A DNA stretch of 64,000 nucleotides, taken from the NCBI GenBank assembly GCA_022841365.1, contig JALHRP010000013.1, positions 1 to 64,000 on the forward strand, given 5' to 3'. This document shows positions 29,704 through 39,402 of this stretch, in pieces. The notes below the pieces were generated by a model. It worked only from the letters and a program-made list of their open reading frames with translations, did not search any database and was not told the DNA's origin. The translations under genes were made by a program, and so were the position numbers. Every line of letters starts with the position of its first letter. The stretch's first letter is position 1. The DNA is from Chitinophagaceae bacterium (lineage in GTDB: Bacteria; Bacteroidota; Bacteroidia; Chitinophagales; Chitinophagaceae).

Positions 29704-31122
29704 TTGCTTTCTATGATTTCTTCCATCAACGATTTCAAAAATATTTTCTTTATTGGAGTGGCCGGTACCGGTATGAGCGCCATTGCACAGTATTTAAAAG
29801 GTATAGGTAAAGAAGTAAGTGGCAGTGACCGTTATTTTCATCCCAACGAACCAAATGAAACAAAAGAAAAACTGGAAGCAGAAGGCATCAGTTGCTTTTT
29901 GCAAGATGGTGAAGGCATAACTGATAAAACAGATTTGGTTGTGGTTTCAACTGCTGTAGAAGATACCGTTGAAGAAGTGATTAAAGCAAAACAACTGAAC
30001 ATTCCCATCATCAAGCGTGCAGAGCTGTTAGCGATTATTGCAAGAAGTAAAAAAACGATTGCTGTTGGCGGCACCAGTGGTAAATCAACCACCAGTGCCA
30101 TGTTGTTTGATATTTTGCAACATGCAGGTATGCAACCCAGCATCATCAGCGGAGCTGGGTTGACAAGCATTATAAAGGAGGGTAAGATAGGTAATGCAAA
30201 AGTTGGTAGTGGCGACTGGCTCGTTATCGAAGCCGATGAAAGCGACGGCAGCATTGTAAACTATACACCCGAAGTTGGTTTGCTCATCAACATTGATAAA
30301 GATCATAAGGAGATTGATACCCTCATTGAAATATTTGAGCAGTTCAAAAAAAACACAAGCGAATTCTTTGTGGTGAACCAATCGCATCCATTGGCAAAAA
30401 AATTATCTGCTAACCCTTTACATAATTTTTCAGTTGATACAAGTGATGATGCGGCATATCATGCAACTGGCTTTAAGCAAGATGGCTTTTCAATTTCATT
30501 TAAGATTCAGAAAAGCGGAGGGGAATCACTCATCACTGATCACTCATTATTCATGCTGCACGCTCTCGGCAAACACAATATGGAAAACGCTCTTGCTGCT
30601 GCAACCGTTGCCAGCCTCATTGGCGTTCCATTACAAACAGCAGCTGATGCGTTGAGAAATTATGAAGGCATTTATCGTCGTCATCAGATCATCGGGCAAA
30701 AAAACAATGTGTGGTTAATTGATGATTATGCACACAACCCGGCTAAGTGTGCAGCAAGTATTGAGGCCTGTCAGCCAATTGCCAAAAAAGTCATTGCATG
30801 GTTTCAACCACATGGCTACGGACCCACAAAATTTCTGCGCAACGATTTTGTAAATGAGATCAGCAAAGTATTACGTCCGCAAGATGAAATATGGATGAGT
30901 GAAATTTTTTATGCCGGCGGAACAGCGGTAAAAGATATTTCAGCGAACGATCTGATTAATGATCTCAAAGCAAAAGGTGCGCAGGCGTTTTTTGTTGAAA
31001 ACAGGAATGATCTTGTTGCTTCTCTTCGCCCGCATTTTACAGATGACTGTGTACTGCTGCTCATGGGGGCCCGTGATCCTTCACTGGAGCAGTTTGCAAA
31101 ATTGGTGTGGGAGAACTTATAA
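29704..31122 (+). CDS. Mur ligase family protein (MurC/Mpl-like)
   Basis: NIFFIGVAGTGMSAIAQYLKGIGKEVSGSD; VGGTSGKSTTSAMLFDIL; DDYAHNPAKCAASIEACQ. Confidence 0.9.
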   Translation: MLSMISSINDFKNIFFIGVAGTGMSAIAQYLKGIGKEVSGSDRYFHPNEPNETKEKLEAEGISCFLQDGEGITDKTDLVVVSTAVEDTVEEVIKAKQLNIPIIKRAELLAIIARSKKTIAVGGTSGKSTTSAMLFDILQHAGMQPSIISGAGLTSIIKEGKIGNAKVGSGDWLVIEADESDGSIVNYTPEVGLLINIDKDHKEIDTLIEIFEQFKKNTSEFFVVNQSHPLAKKLSANPLHNFSVDTSDDAAYHATGFKQDGFSISFKIQKSGGESLITDHSLFMLHALGKHNMENALAAATVASLIGVPLQTAADALRNYEGIYRRHQIIGQKNNVWLIDDYAHNPAKCAASIEACQPIAKKVIAWFQPHGYGPTKFLRNDFVNEISKVLRPQDEIWMSEIFYAGGTAVKDISANDLINDLKAKGAQAFFVENRNDLVASLRPHFTDDCVLLLMGARDPSLEQFAKLVWENL

Positions 31123-31123
31123 G

Positions 31124-31190
31124 AATTGTTCGCTCGGCTTACAATTACAAACACAGAGACTCAGAGATACAGAGGCTTGAAAGAATCAGG
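31124..31190. repeat. Dispersed CACAGAG-type repeat, copy C
   Basis: AATTGTTCGCT..ACAAACACAGAGACTCAGAGATACAGAGGC..GAATCAGG. Confidence 0.5.
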
Positions 31191-31336
31191 TGCTGCTTGT
31201 GAGGTTTACTTTAAGCATTCGCTTATCAAATGTAAAAACAGTTATATCTCAAAGGTATCAGACTGTTAAAGCTTGCTGTTCCTCAAATTGGCCTAAATTT
31301 GTGGCGCTTACAACTGAGTTTTGTAAAAAAGCAATC

Positions 31337-32224
31337 ATGAAGATGAATATTGATACAGCAATTCCTGTTATAGATGGTACTACCATCACCCGCAAAGAGT
31401 TTACAGAAAATTATCTCAAGCCACAAAAGCCTGTTATTCTTCGTGGATTATGGAAACAATATCCTGCTTATGAAAAGTGGACGATGGATTATTTCAAACA
31501 ATCCATGGGCGATATTAAAGTAAAACTGTTCAGTACCAAAAAAGCAAACCCCAGTGAAACACTCAGTGTGGCACATGCGGAGATGAAGTTCAATGAGTAT
31601 CTTGACCTGATTGAAAAAGAACCAACCGATCTGCGCTTGTTTTTATTCCCCGTATTTAAACACAAACCTGAGCTGCTGAAAGATTTTGGTTATCCGAAAA
31701 TCACCGGCCGCTATATTAAAATACCATTCATGTTTTTTGGCCCCAAGCATTCGGTAACACGTATGCACATGGATATTGACATGAGCAATGTATTTCTTAC
31801 ACAGTTTGTAGGCAAACGTCGTGTGGTGTTATTTCCTCCTGATCAAAGTGATTTTTTATACCGTCTTCCGTTTAACGTGCATGGTCTGGTTGATATTGAT
31901 AAGCCCGATTTTGAAACTTATCCTGCAATGCAGTATGCAAAAGGCTATACCGGTTATTTGGAATATGGCGACACATTGTATATGCCGAGCGGTTACTGGC
32001 ATCATATTGAATATGCTGAAGGTGGTTTTGGATTATCGGTTCGCACACTTGGTTCAACAGCAGGCATTATACTACAGGGTTTATGGAATGTAACACTGCA
32101 ACGTAAGTTTGACGATATCATGTTTAAGTTGCGTGGGCAGAAATGGTTTAACTACAAAAAACAATTGGCGATTAAGCGTGCAGAGAAAGCAATGCAAAAA
32201 ATACAGACGACTGTAATGCAATAA
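31337..32224 (+). CDS. Cupin-like / JmjC-fold domain protein
   Basis: KPVILRGLWKQYPAYEKW; THSVTRMHMD-like SVTRMHMDIDMSNVFLTQFVGKRRVVLFPP; YGDTLYMPSGYWHHIEY. Confidence 0.88.
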   Translation: MKMNIDTAIPVIDGTTITRKEFTENYLKPQKPVILRGLWKQYPAYEKWTMDYFKQSMGDIKVKLFSTKKANPSETLSVAHAEMKFNEYLDLIEKEPTDLRLFLFPVFKHKPELLKDFGYPKITGRYIKIPFMFFGPKHSVTRMHMDIDMSNVFLTQFVGKRRVVLFPPDQSDFLYRLPFNVHGLVDIDKPDFETYPAMQYAKGYTGYLEYGDTLYMPSGYWHHIEYAEGGFGLSVRTLGSTAGIILQGLWNVTLQRKFDDIMFKLRGQKWFNYKKQLAIKRAEKAMQKIQTTVMQ

Positions 32225-32260
32225 GTTCATTACACCATTATTCTTTGATAGTAAAACATC

Positions 32261-32420
32261 AATCAGATTTAAATTTTTTGCCCCATTGTTTTTTACAATC
32301 TGATTATTAATGACGGAGTTAATTTATACAGTACGATTCTACAGGCATAAGCCATGAATAATCGTACAAAAATGAAATACTAAATAATTAAGAGGGTTGC
32401 AGTTTGCAGCCCTCTTTTTT
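32261..32420 (+). ncRNA. Candidate structured RNA / small transcript ending in a terminator (or structured 3' UTR)
   Basis: AATCAGATT/AATCTGATT and GTACGATT/AATCGTAC inverted repeats followed by AGAGGGTTGCA-GTT-TGCAGCCCTCTTTTTT. Confidence 0.3.
32391..32420 (+). terminator. Rho-independent terminator
   Basis: AGAGGGTTGCA-GTT-TGCAGCCCTCT-T-run (one G-U). Confidence 0.85.
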
Positions 32421-32497
32421 GTGTACTTAAAAAGTATTTAACCGTTTTTAAATCTGAATTACAACCCTTATTTTTAATTTTCTTTAATACACCTCTT

Positions 32498-33997
32498 ATG
32501 CCACGTTACCAGTCAAGTCTACCAATTCAAAAAGACAACCCATCCGATGTTTTAGCAATTTGCTACGGTAGTTTTCAGAAAACAGGCTGGGACATTAAAT
32601 ATGCCGCAACTGATAAACTTTTTGCTTACACACCTGGCAATATTTTTTCAAAGAGTATGGAAGTGTGTGTTACTGTTACAGAAAATGAGCTTATTGTTTC
32701 AAGTGAGATGATTAACGATGAAATGATGGATCTGACTAAGAAAAATAAAAAAAACGTTGAAACATTTCTTATGGCTTATGAAGAAACTTCAAAGTCAATT
32801 CCCGCAGAGACAATCGAAAAAAATAAACTCGCCATTCAACATCTTATCGAGGATACAGCTAAGGCTGCAGAACAGGAAGTAAAAGAAATTACTGAGTTGA
32901 ATGAAGCCATGAATCTGGGCAACGGAAGCCTTACCATAACTTATGCTATTATAGGTATTAATGTTTTGATTTTTATTTTGATGGCAATCAGTGGTGCAGG
33001 TATTTTTGAGGCAAATGGACTTGTACATCTCAAATGGGGAAGTAATTATGGTCCGCTTACTCTTAGTGGTGATTGGTGGCGATTATTTACAGCCATGTTT
33101 CTTCACTTTGGCATCATCCATCTTGCATTAAACATGTATGCCCTTTTTTCAATTGCTTCTTATCTGGAGCCTATGCTTGGCAAAGCCCGTTATATTACGG
33201 CTTACGTTTGCACCGGTATTATTGCAAGCCTTGTGAGTTTGTGGTGGCATACTGAACCGGCAAACAGTGCAGGAGCCTCAGGAGCTGTATTTGGCATGTA
33301 TGGCGTGTTTTTGGCATTACTCACCACCAATCTTATTCCCAAAAAAGTTCGACAACCCTTGCTTCAAAGCATCGTTGTATTTGTGCTTTACAATCTTGTA
33401 TACGGCTTAAAGGGAGGAATTGACAATGCAGCACATATTGGTGGTTTGGGAAGCGGAATATTGGTTGGTTATTTATTTTCTTACGGACTTCGCAAAGAAA
33501 AAACAGATCAACCTGTTTCATGGATTATTCCGGTTACAATTGCAGTTTGTCTGCTCGTTTGTACAGTTTATCTGCGACAAAATCAATCATCGCCTCAAGA
33601 ACGCACTGCTATTATATCTGAGCTGAATGATGCAGGATATTCGGATGCAGATCGGTTTAATGATTTATATAATCAATTTGTTACTCTGCAGGATGAAGCT
33701 TTGCAGGTATATAAAGAGCATGAAGATAATGCTGCTGTACTGGCAGGGCAATTGCAGACAAAAGCAATTCCAAAATGGGAGCAGGCAGACAATGTTGCCC
33801 AAAAGCTTTTAAAGCTAACAGTGAGTGAAAAAATGAAAGCTAAAGCCACTGTTGTAAGCAACTATATTCAGTTACGTAAAACGGAAACGGAGCTTGCCAT
33901 TAAAATAATAAATGACTCAGCAAATAGTTCAGCTTACAGTCAACAACTTGAAATTGTTCGTCAACGTATAGAAGAAGAGGTTGTGAAATTAAAATAA
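32498..33997 (+). CDS. Rhomboid family intramembrane serine protease
   Basis: GDWWRLFTAMFLHFGIIHLALNMYALFSI; GASGAVFGMYG; NAAHIGGLGSGILVGY. Confidence 0.92.
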   Translation: MPRYQSSLPIQKDNPSDVLAICYGSFQKTGWDIKYAATDKLFAYTPGNIFSKSMEVCVTVTENELIVSSEMINDEMMDLTKKNKKNVETFLMAYEETSKSIPAETIEKNKLAIQHLIEDTAKAAEQEVKEITELNEAMNLGNGSLTITYAIIGINVLIFILMAISGAGIFEANGLVHLKWGSNYGPLTLSGDWWRLFTAMFLHFGIIHLALNMYALFSIASYLEPMLGKARYITAYVCTGIIASLVSLWWHTEPANSAGASGAVFGMYGVFLALLTTNLIPKKVRQPLLQSIVVFVLYNLVYGLKGGIDNAAHIGGLGSGILVGYLFSYGLRKEKTDQPVSWIIPVTIAVCLLVCTVYLRQNQSSPQERTAIISELNDAGYSDADRFNDLYNQFVTLQDEALQVYKEHEDNAAVLAGQLQTKAIPKWEQADNVAQKLLKLTVSEKMKAKATVVSNYIQLRKTETELAIKIINDSANSSAYSQQLEIVRQRIEEEVVKLK

Positions 33998-34297
33998 GAA
34001 AAAAGCCGACATGCTATAAATGAAGAACACAATCGTTTTTCAGACGTTTACTTTATTCTGCAATTGAAACAGCAAATAACGATGTTTGATATAGTCTTAA
34101 ATAATAAATGAAGTTTTATAAATTGCTGCTCTATGTTCCTTTTGTACAAGCGAGCGTGGCAACCGGGGCTTATTAGTGATCTGCCGCCGGTAACCAAACA
34201 TTAACCTCCTTTTCCCTTGCCACCCCGTTTTTAAAGCATACCTTTGCCGCCTCAAAAATGGCTTTGAGGTAAATGCTTTAGGCCTAACGTATTGATT

Positions 34298-36109
34298 ATG
34301 AATATCCGCAACATAGCAATTATTGCACACGTAGATCATGGAAAAACAACCCTGGTAGATAAAATCTTACATGCCACCAAGGTGTTTCGTGATAACCAGG
34401 ACACCGGCGAACTGATTATGGACAGCAACGACCTTGAAAGAGAGCGTGGCATTACCATCTTCTCAAAGAATGCAGCCGTAGTATATAATGATGTAAAAAT
34501 TAACGTAATTGATACGCCAGGTCACGCCGATTTTGGTGGTGAGGTAGAGCGTGTATTGAAAATGGCCGATGGTGTAATTCTGTTGGTTGATGCGTTTGAA
34601 GGACCGATGCCTCAAACCCGTTTTGTGTTACAGAAAGCGTTGCACTTAAATCTGAAACCGATTGTGGTAATCAATAAAGTTGATAAACCCAACTGCCGTC
34701 CTGATGAAGTACATGATGCAGTATTTGAATTATTCTTTAACCTCGATGCAACTGAAGAGCAGCTGGATTTTCCTACCTACTATGGCAGCGGAAAGAACGG
34801 CTGGTTCAACGATTCATTAACGGAGATTGATAATATTAATCCGTTGTTAGATGGTATTATTAAACATGTACCTGCACCAAAAGTAGCAGATGGTCCTTTG
34901 CAGATGCAGATTACGTCGCTTGATTACTCTTCTTTCCTTGGTCGTATTGCCATTGGAAAAGTGAGCCGTGGTGTTATAAAAGAAAGTCAGCAGGTAGCTT
35001 TGATGCAGGCCGACGGTACCATCCGTAAGCTGAAAGTAAAAGAGCTGTATGTGTTTGAAGGCATGGGCAAGAAAAAAGTTGCTGAGGTTGTTGCCGGTGA
35101 TCTTTGCGCCGTTGTTGGTGTAGAAGATTTTAATATTGGCGATACGTTGGCTGATGCAGAAAATCCGGAAGCTTTACCGGTGATCAGTGTAGATGAGCCT
35201 ACCATGAACATGTTGTTTAGTGTAAACAACTCACCGTTCTTTGGTAAAGATGGCAAGTTTGTTACCAGCCGCCACCTGCGTGACAGATTAATGAAAGAAA
35301 CAGAAAAAAACCTGGCGCTTCGTGTTACCGACAGTGAAGACGGAGACAGCCTGATTGTATATGGCCGTGGTATCCTTCATCTTGGTATCTTAATTGAAAC
35401 CATGCGCAGAGAAGGATATGAATTAACAGTTGGTCAGCCACAGGTAATTACCAAAGAGATCAATGGCAAAAAATGTGAGCCGTATGAAATCCTTGTGGTA
35501 GATGTACCTCAGGAATTTGCAAGTAAAGTAATTGATCTGGTTACACGCCGTAAAGGTGAAATGCATGTAATGGAAACAAAAGGTGAAATGCAACATCTTG
35601 AATTTGAAATTCCATCGAGAGGTTTGATCGGGTTACGTACTCAAATGCTTACTGCAACAACTGGTGAAGCTGTTATGGCACACCGTTTCAGCGAATACAA
35701 ACCATGGAAAGGTGTTATTCCCGGAAGAAACAACGGCGTACTGCTCTCGAAGAATACAGATAAAACAACCGGTTACTCGATTGATAAATTACAGGACCGT
35801 GGTACCTTCTTTGTTGATCCGGGTGAAGAAGTATATGCCGGACAAATTATTGCTGAAAACATTAAACCGGGTGATCTGGTTGTAAATGCAACGGAAGGAA
35901 AAAAATTAACCAACCACCGTGCCAGCGGAAGTGATGATGCAACACGCATTGCTCCCAAAACACTTTTAACTCTGGAAGAGTGTATGGAATACATTCAGTT
36001 TGATGAGTGTATTGAAGTAACTCCAAATTATATCCGTATGCGCAAAGTGATTTTAGATGAAGAGGAACGTAAGAAGCAATCTAAATCAATGAACGCACAA
36101 ATGGCGTAA
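34298..36109 (+). CDS. typA: Ribosome-associated GTPase TypA/BipA
   Basis: IRNIAIIAHVDHGKTTLVDKIL; ERERGITIFSKNAAV; IDTPGHADFGGEVERVL. Confidence 0.97.
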   Translation: MNIRNIAIIAHVDHGKTTLVDKILHATKVFRDNQDTGELIMDSNDLERERGITIFSKNAAVVYNDVKINVIDTPGHADFGGEVERVLKMADGVILLVDAFEGPMPQTRFVLQKALHLNLKPIVVINKVDKPNCRPDEVHDAVFELFFNLDATEEQLDFPTYYGSGKNGWFNDSLTEIDNINPLLDGIIKHVPAPKVADGPLQMQITSLDYSSFLGRIAIGKVSRGVIKESQQVALMQADGTIRKLKVKELYVFEGMGKKKVAEVVAGDLCAVVGVEDFNIGDTLADAENPEALPVISVDEPTMNMLFSVNNSPFFGKDGKFVTSRHLRDRLMKETEKNLALRVTDSEDGDSLIVYGRGILHLGILIETMRREGYELTVGQPQVITKEINGKKCEPYEILVVDVPQEFASKVIDLVTRRKGEMHVMETKGEMQHLEFEIPSRGLIGLRTQMLTATTGEAVMAHRFSEYKPWKGVIPGRNNGVLLSKNTDKTTGYSIDKLQDRGTFFVDPGEEVYAGQIIAENIKPGDLVVNATEGKKLTNHRASGSDDATRIAPKTLLTLEECMEYIQFDECIEVTPNYIRMRKVILDEEERKKQSKSMNAQMA

Positions 36110-36123
36110 ACATATTCAAATGC

Positions 36124-36156
36124 AAAGCTCCGACCGAAAGGCCGGAGCTTTTTTTA
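36124..36156 (+). terminator. Terminator of typA
   Basis: AAAGCTCCGACC-GAAA-GGCCGGAGCTTTTTTT. Confidence 0.8.
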
Positions 36157-36160
36157 TACA

Positions 36161-36237
36161 TTCAACACAGAGAAATGAGTTTACGAATAACACAAAGTGG
36201 TCTGTGAAACTCTGTTACCACTAACTCTGTGTTGCAC
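36161..36237. repeat. CACAGAG inverted-repeat element, copy D
   Basis: TTCAACACAGAGAAATGAG...ACACAAAG...AACTCTGTTACCACTAACTCTGTGTTGCA; AACACAGAG/CTCTGTGTT ends. Confidence 0.55.
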
Positions 36238-36238
36238 C

Positions 36239-38662
36239 TTATTTTATTTCAACTTTCTTTAACCCTGTCTTCCAGATGAATGCCGGCAAATGAATACCAT
36301 CATCATGCTGCATCCATTTGCTGACAGGTTTACCATCAACCAACACCTGCTTTACTTCACCTGCACCATGTACATATAATTCAATGTTGCGTTGTAGAGG
36401 TTTGCCTTTGTACTGTCCGTTATTACTGTTGATTGTAAACTGAATCTGCCCGTTTTTTGTTGATGAAGAGAAGCGAATCAACTCAAACAGATTTTTTTCA
36501 TTTGCCTTATTGGTTGTACCATCATCTTCATACATCACCGTCTGCTGATTTCCTTCTGCTGCATAATAATGCAGAATGATGGTTTCTTTTGGATAGTTGG
36601 CGGTATTATCAAACACCGGTTTCATGGGAAGTACACTTCCTGCTTTTACAAACACGGGAATACTTTCTGCCGTTACATCAACATCAATCCATATTCCGCC
36701 TTTTTGTTTGATGGAAGGATTCCAGAAATCATACCAGTCACCTTTTGGCAAATAGAGTGTACGTTTGGTTGCTCCTTTTTCTAAAACAGGTGCAATCAAT
36801 AACGCATCACCAAACATATACTGATCGTTGGCCTTATACAAGTTGCTGTCGGTATTATCATTAAAAAACATTGGCCTCACAAACGGAGTTCCTTTTGCAG
36901 CAGCTTCATAAGCCAGTGTATACGTATAGGGCATCAGTTGATAACGCAACTGCACAAATTTTCTCAGAATACTTTTTTCTGGTTCATCATAAAAAACCGG
37001 TTCGCTTTCTATTTGTGCAATGGTTGGGTCAGGTGCATTTACACTTCCATGCGGACGAAAGATGGGCGTAAACACTGCCATCTGCAACCAGCGCAGATAT
37101 AATTCCGGATCTCTTACTCCCATTGCAAAACCACCGGCATCACTATGCATAGTGGGTACGCCACACAAAGCCATGCTTTGCATAATGGGCAGCTGTGCAC
37201 GAAAGCCGTTCCAGCTGCGGTCTACATCACCACTCCATGGAAAAGAACCATAACGCCATGTACCAGCAAAACCACTTCTGTTTAAATGAAACAACCGTTG
37301 CTGCGGATAATGCTTCGCATATTTTTCAAATAACATCCGGCTCCATGCATGTCCGTAAAGATTATGCACTTCATCTGCATTGAACAAACGCTTTTGGCCC
37401 AGGTCTTTTAAACTATGGTACACATAATTGGGATGTTTTTCCGGTTCACCCAAATCGCCCCACCAACCGGCAACGCCTTTTTTAATCTGTGTATCATACT
37501 TGCTCCAAAACCAATCTCTTGTTTTGTTTTGAAAAATATCCAGTAACCCGGTATGCCCGAAATAAAATTCTTTAATGCCAACTGTATCGCCATTTTGATC
37601 AACCGCATTTAATTTTTGTTGTTGTGTGAATTTGTAATTGAACGATTCAGATAATACAAAGGGCTCTGTGATAAGAATGGTTTTGATATTTTGTTTGCCG
37701 AGATCTGCAATCATCTTTTCAGGTTGAGGGAACCGTTGTTTGTTCCAATCGAGGTTTCCCATATTCCATGCTCCATGCACTGCATCGCCAAACCAAAACA
37801 GATCAATGATCACTGCATCAAACGGAAATTGCTGGTCTTTCATTTTTTGTGCAATGCTCATTACTTCATCCTGTGTTCTGTAACCAAAGCGACTCATAAA
37901 ATTTCCCATCACCCAACGTGCAGGCATGGGCATACGACCCACTAATGATGTAAACTGCTGCACCAATTCGCCGGCTGTTTCAGCAAAGAATGTGTAGAAC
38001 TGCAGTTTGCCTGCTTTCAATCCAACTTCTACTATCTGTTCATTTGTTTTGCCAATATCTAAATAACCACGTGACGGGTTGTCAATAAACAATGCATAGC
38101 CTTTGTTCGATTGCAGAAAGGGAATAGAGAAATTAAGATTGTCTGCATTGTTGCTGTATCCATACCACGGATTGTTATTGAGTTCTACTTTATATCCTTT
38201 TTTGTCTAAAGGAATAGAACGGGAGCCGGTGCCGAAAAATTTTTCTGTTGCATCTGCAGCAAACTGCAGAACATGATGTTCATTTTTCCATTCATAATTG
38301 TTCAGTGAAACCATTTTCCCTTTGTTTGAATAGCTAATCTGAACAGGATTTTTTTGAACAACCACCTCAGTATTACCCGCCATTAACCGGAGCAAAGTCT
38401 CTTCATTTTTAATGAGCCTGATACCGGGTATCGCTTTTTGAAGAACAGCGTTGCTCACCTGCTCTCCTTTATAACTGTTGGTTTCAAACGTTGTTTGTAC
38501 AATTCCACCGGGAAAGTTCCTGAGAAAAATTTTTCCGGCAGAAGTAGTAACAATGACCGTTCCTGCCTCCTGCTTAAAACTTTTATATATTCCCAATCCA
38601 TTTTGTGCAACAAGGCACAGGCTTTGCAGACCAAAAACCAAAACAAACAAGCTGCGTATCAT
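36239..38662 (-). CDS. Secreted glycoside hydrolase family 31 (alpha-glucosidase/xylosidase-type)
   Basis: FFGTGSRSIPLDKKG, DAVIIDLFWFG, GWWGDLGEPEKHP, HSDAGGFAMG, RPMFFNDNTD. Confidence 0.92.
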   Translation of the reverse strand: MIRSLFVLVFGLQSLCLVAQNGLGIYKSFKQEAGTVIVTTSAGKIFLRNFPGGIVQTTFETNSYKGEQVSNAVLQKAIPGIRLIKNEETLLRLMAGNTEVVVQKNPVQISYSNKGKMVSLNNYEWKNEHHVLQFAADATEKFFGTGSRSIPLDKKGYKVELNNNPWYGYSNNADNLNFSIPFLQSNKGYALFIDNPSRGYLDIGKTNEQIVEVGLKAGKLQFYTFFAETAGELVQQFTSLVGRMPMPARWVMGNFMSRFGYRTQDEVMSIAQKMKDQQFPFDAVIIDLFWFGDAVHGAWNMGNLDWNKQRFPQPEKMIADLGKQNIKTILITEPFVLSESFNYKFTQQQKLNAVDQNGDTVGIKEFYFGHTGLLDIFQNKTRDWFWSKYDTQIKKGVAGWWGDLGEPEKHPNYVYHSLKDLGQKRLFNADEVHNLYGHAWSRMLFEKYAKHYPQQRLFHLNRSGFAGTWRYGSFPWSGDVDRSWNGFRAQLPIMQSMALCGVPTMHSDAGGFAMGVRDPELYLRWLQMAVFTPIFRPHGSVNAPDPTIAQIESEPVFYDEPEKSILRKFVQLRYQLMPYTYTLAYEAAAKGTPFVRPMFFNDNTDSNLYKANDQYMFGDALLIAPVLEKGATKRTLYLPKGDWYDFWNPSIKQKGGIWIDVDVTAESIPVFVKAGSVLPMKPVFDNTANYPKETIILHYYAAEGNQQTVMYEDDGTTNKANEKNLFELIRFSSSTKNGQIQFTINSNNGQYKGKPLQRNIELYVHGAGEVKQVLVDGKPVSKWMQHDDGIHLPAFIWKTGLKKVEIK

Positions 38663-38761
38663 AACAAAAGCTGATTTCTTTCGAAGCTACTCCAAGCTCC
38701 CGGAATTATGAAATCAGGTTTGTGCAAATAACTTAACTTGCAGCCCTTGAATTGAAATAAT

Positions 38762-39301
38762 ATGGAATACGGAAAATTAATTGCAGTAACCGGAATGCCC
38801 GGTTTGTACGAACTGATCAGCAGTAAAAGCGATGGTGCCATTGTGCGTTCACTGGAAGATAATTCAACAAAATTTGCTTCTACCCGTCAACATCAGTTTT
38901 CACACCTCGAGAGTATTGAAATTTATACCATTCGTGATAATGTGAATTTAACCGATGTGTTTAAGGCAATGGAGGCAGATGGCGGAAAACTTCCCGATGA
39001 GAAAGATGGCAAGGCGATCAAATCCTATTTTGAAAAAGTGTTTCCGGATATGGATTTTGAACGTGTGTACACAAGCGATATGAAAAAGATGGTAAAATGG
39101 TACAGCGTCATCAAAGCCAAAGGCATTGAAATTAAATTAAGTGAGCAGGCGATTGAAGAAGAAGTAGCACCTGTTGAAGAAGCAGCAGAAGTAACAAAAC
39201 CTGTAAAGAAAGCGGCGAAAAAGAAAGCAGAACCGGTTGCAGAAACAGCAACAGAAGAAGCACCCAAAAAGAAGGCTGCTAAAAAGAAGAAAGAAGACTA
39301 A
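38762..39301 (+). CDS. DUF5606 domain protein with K/A/E-rich tail
   Basis: MEYGKLIAVTGMPGLYELISSKSDGAIVRSLED; tail KPVKKAAKKKAEPVAETATEEAPKKKAAKKKKED. Confidence 0.85.
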   Translation: MEYGKLIAVTGMPGLYELISSKSDGAIVRSLEDNSTKFASTRQHQFSHLESIEIYTIRDNVNLTDVFKAMEADGGKLPDEKDGKAIKSYFEKVFPDMDFERVYTSDMKKMVKWYSVIKAKGIEIKLSEQAIEEEVAPVEEAAEVTKPVKKAAKKKAEPVAETATEEAPKKKAAKKKKED

Positions 39302-39320
39302 TTCCGAATCAATACATTTT

Positions 39321-39386
39321 TGCCGGTAAGACGGGGAGGCGGGAAGTTCAACTTCTTTTCAGCTTACCATCTTACCGGCATCATTT
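39321..39386 (+). terminator. Structured intergenic hairpin / probable terminator
   Basis: TGCCGGTAAGA ... TCTTACCGGCA (11-bp perfect stem) enclosing GAAGT-TCA-ACTTC, followed by TCATTTTT. Confidence 0.6.
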
Positions 39387-39402
39387 TTATAAACACATTT
39401 GT

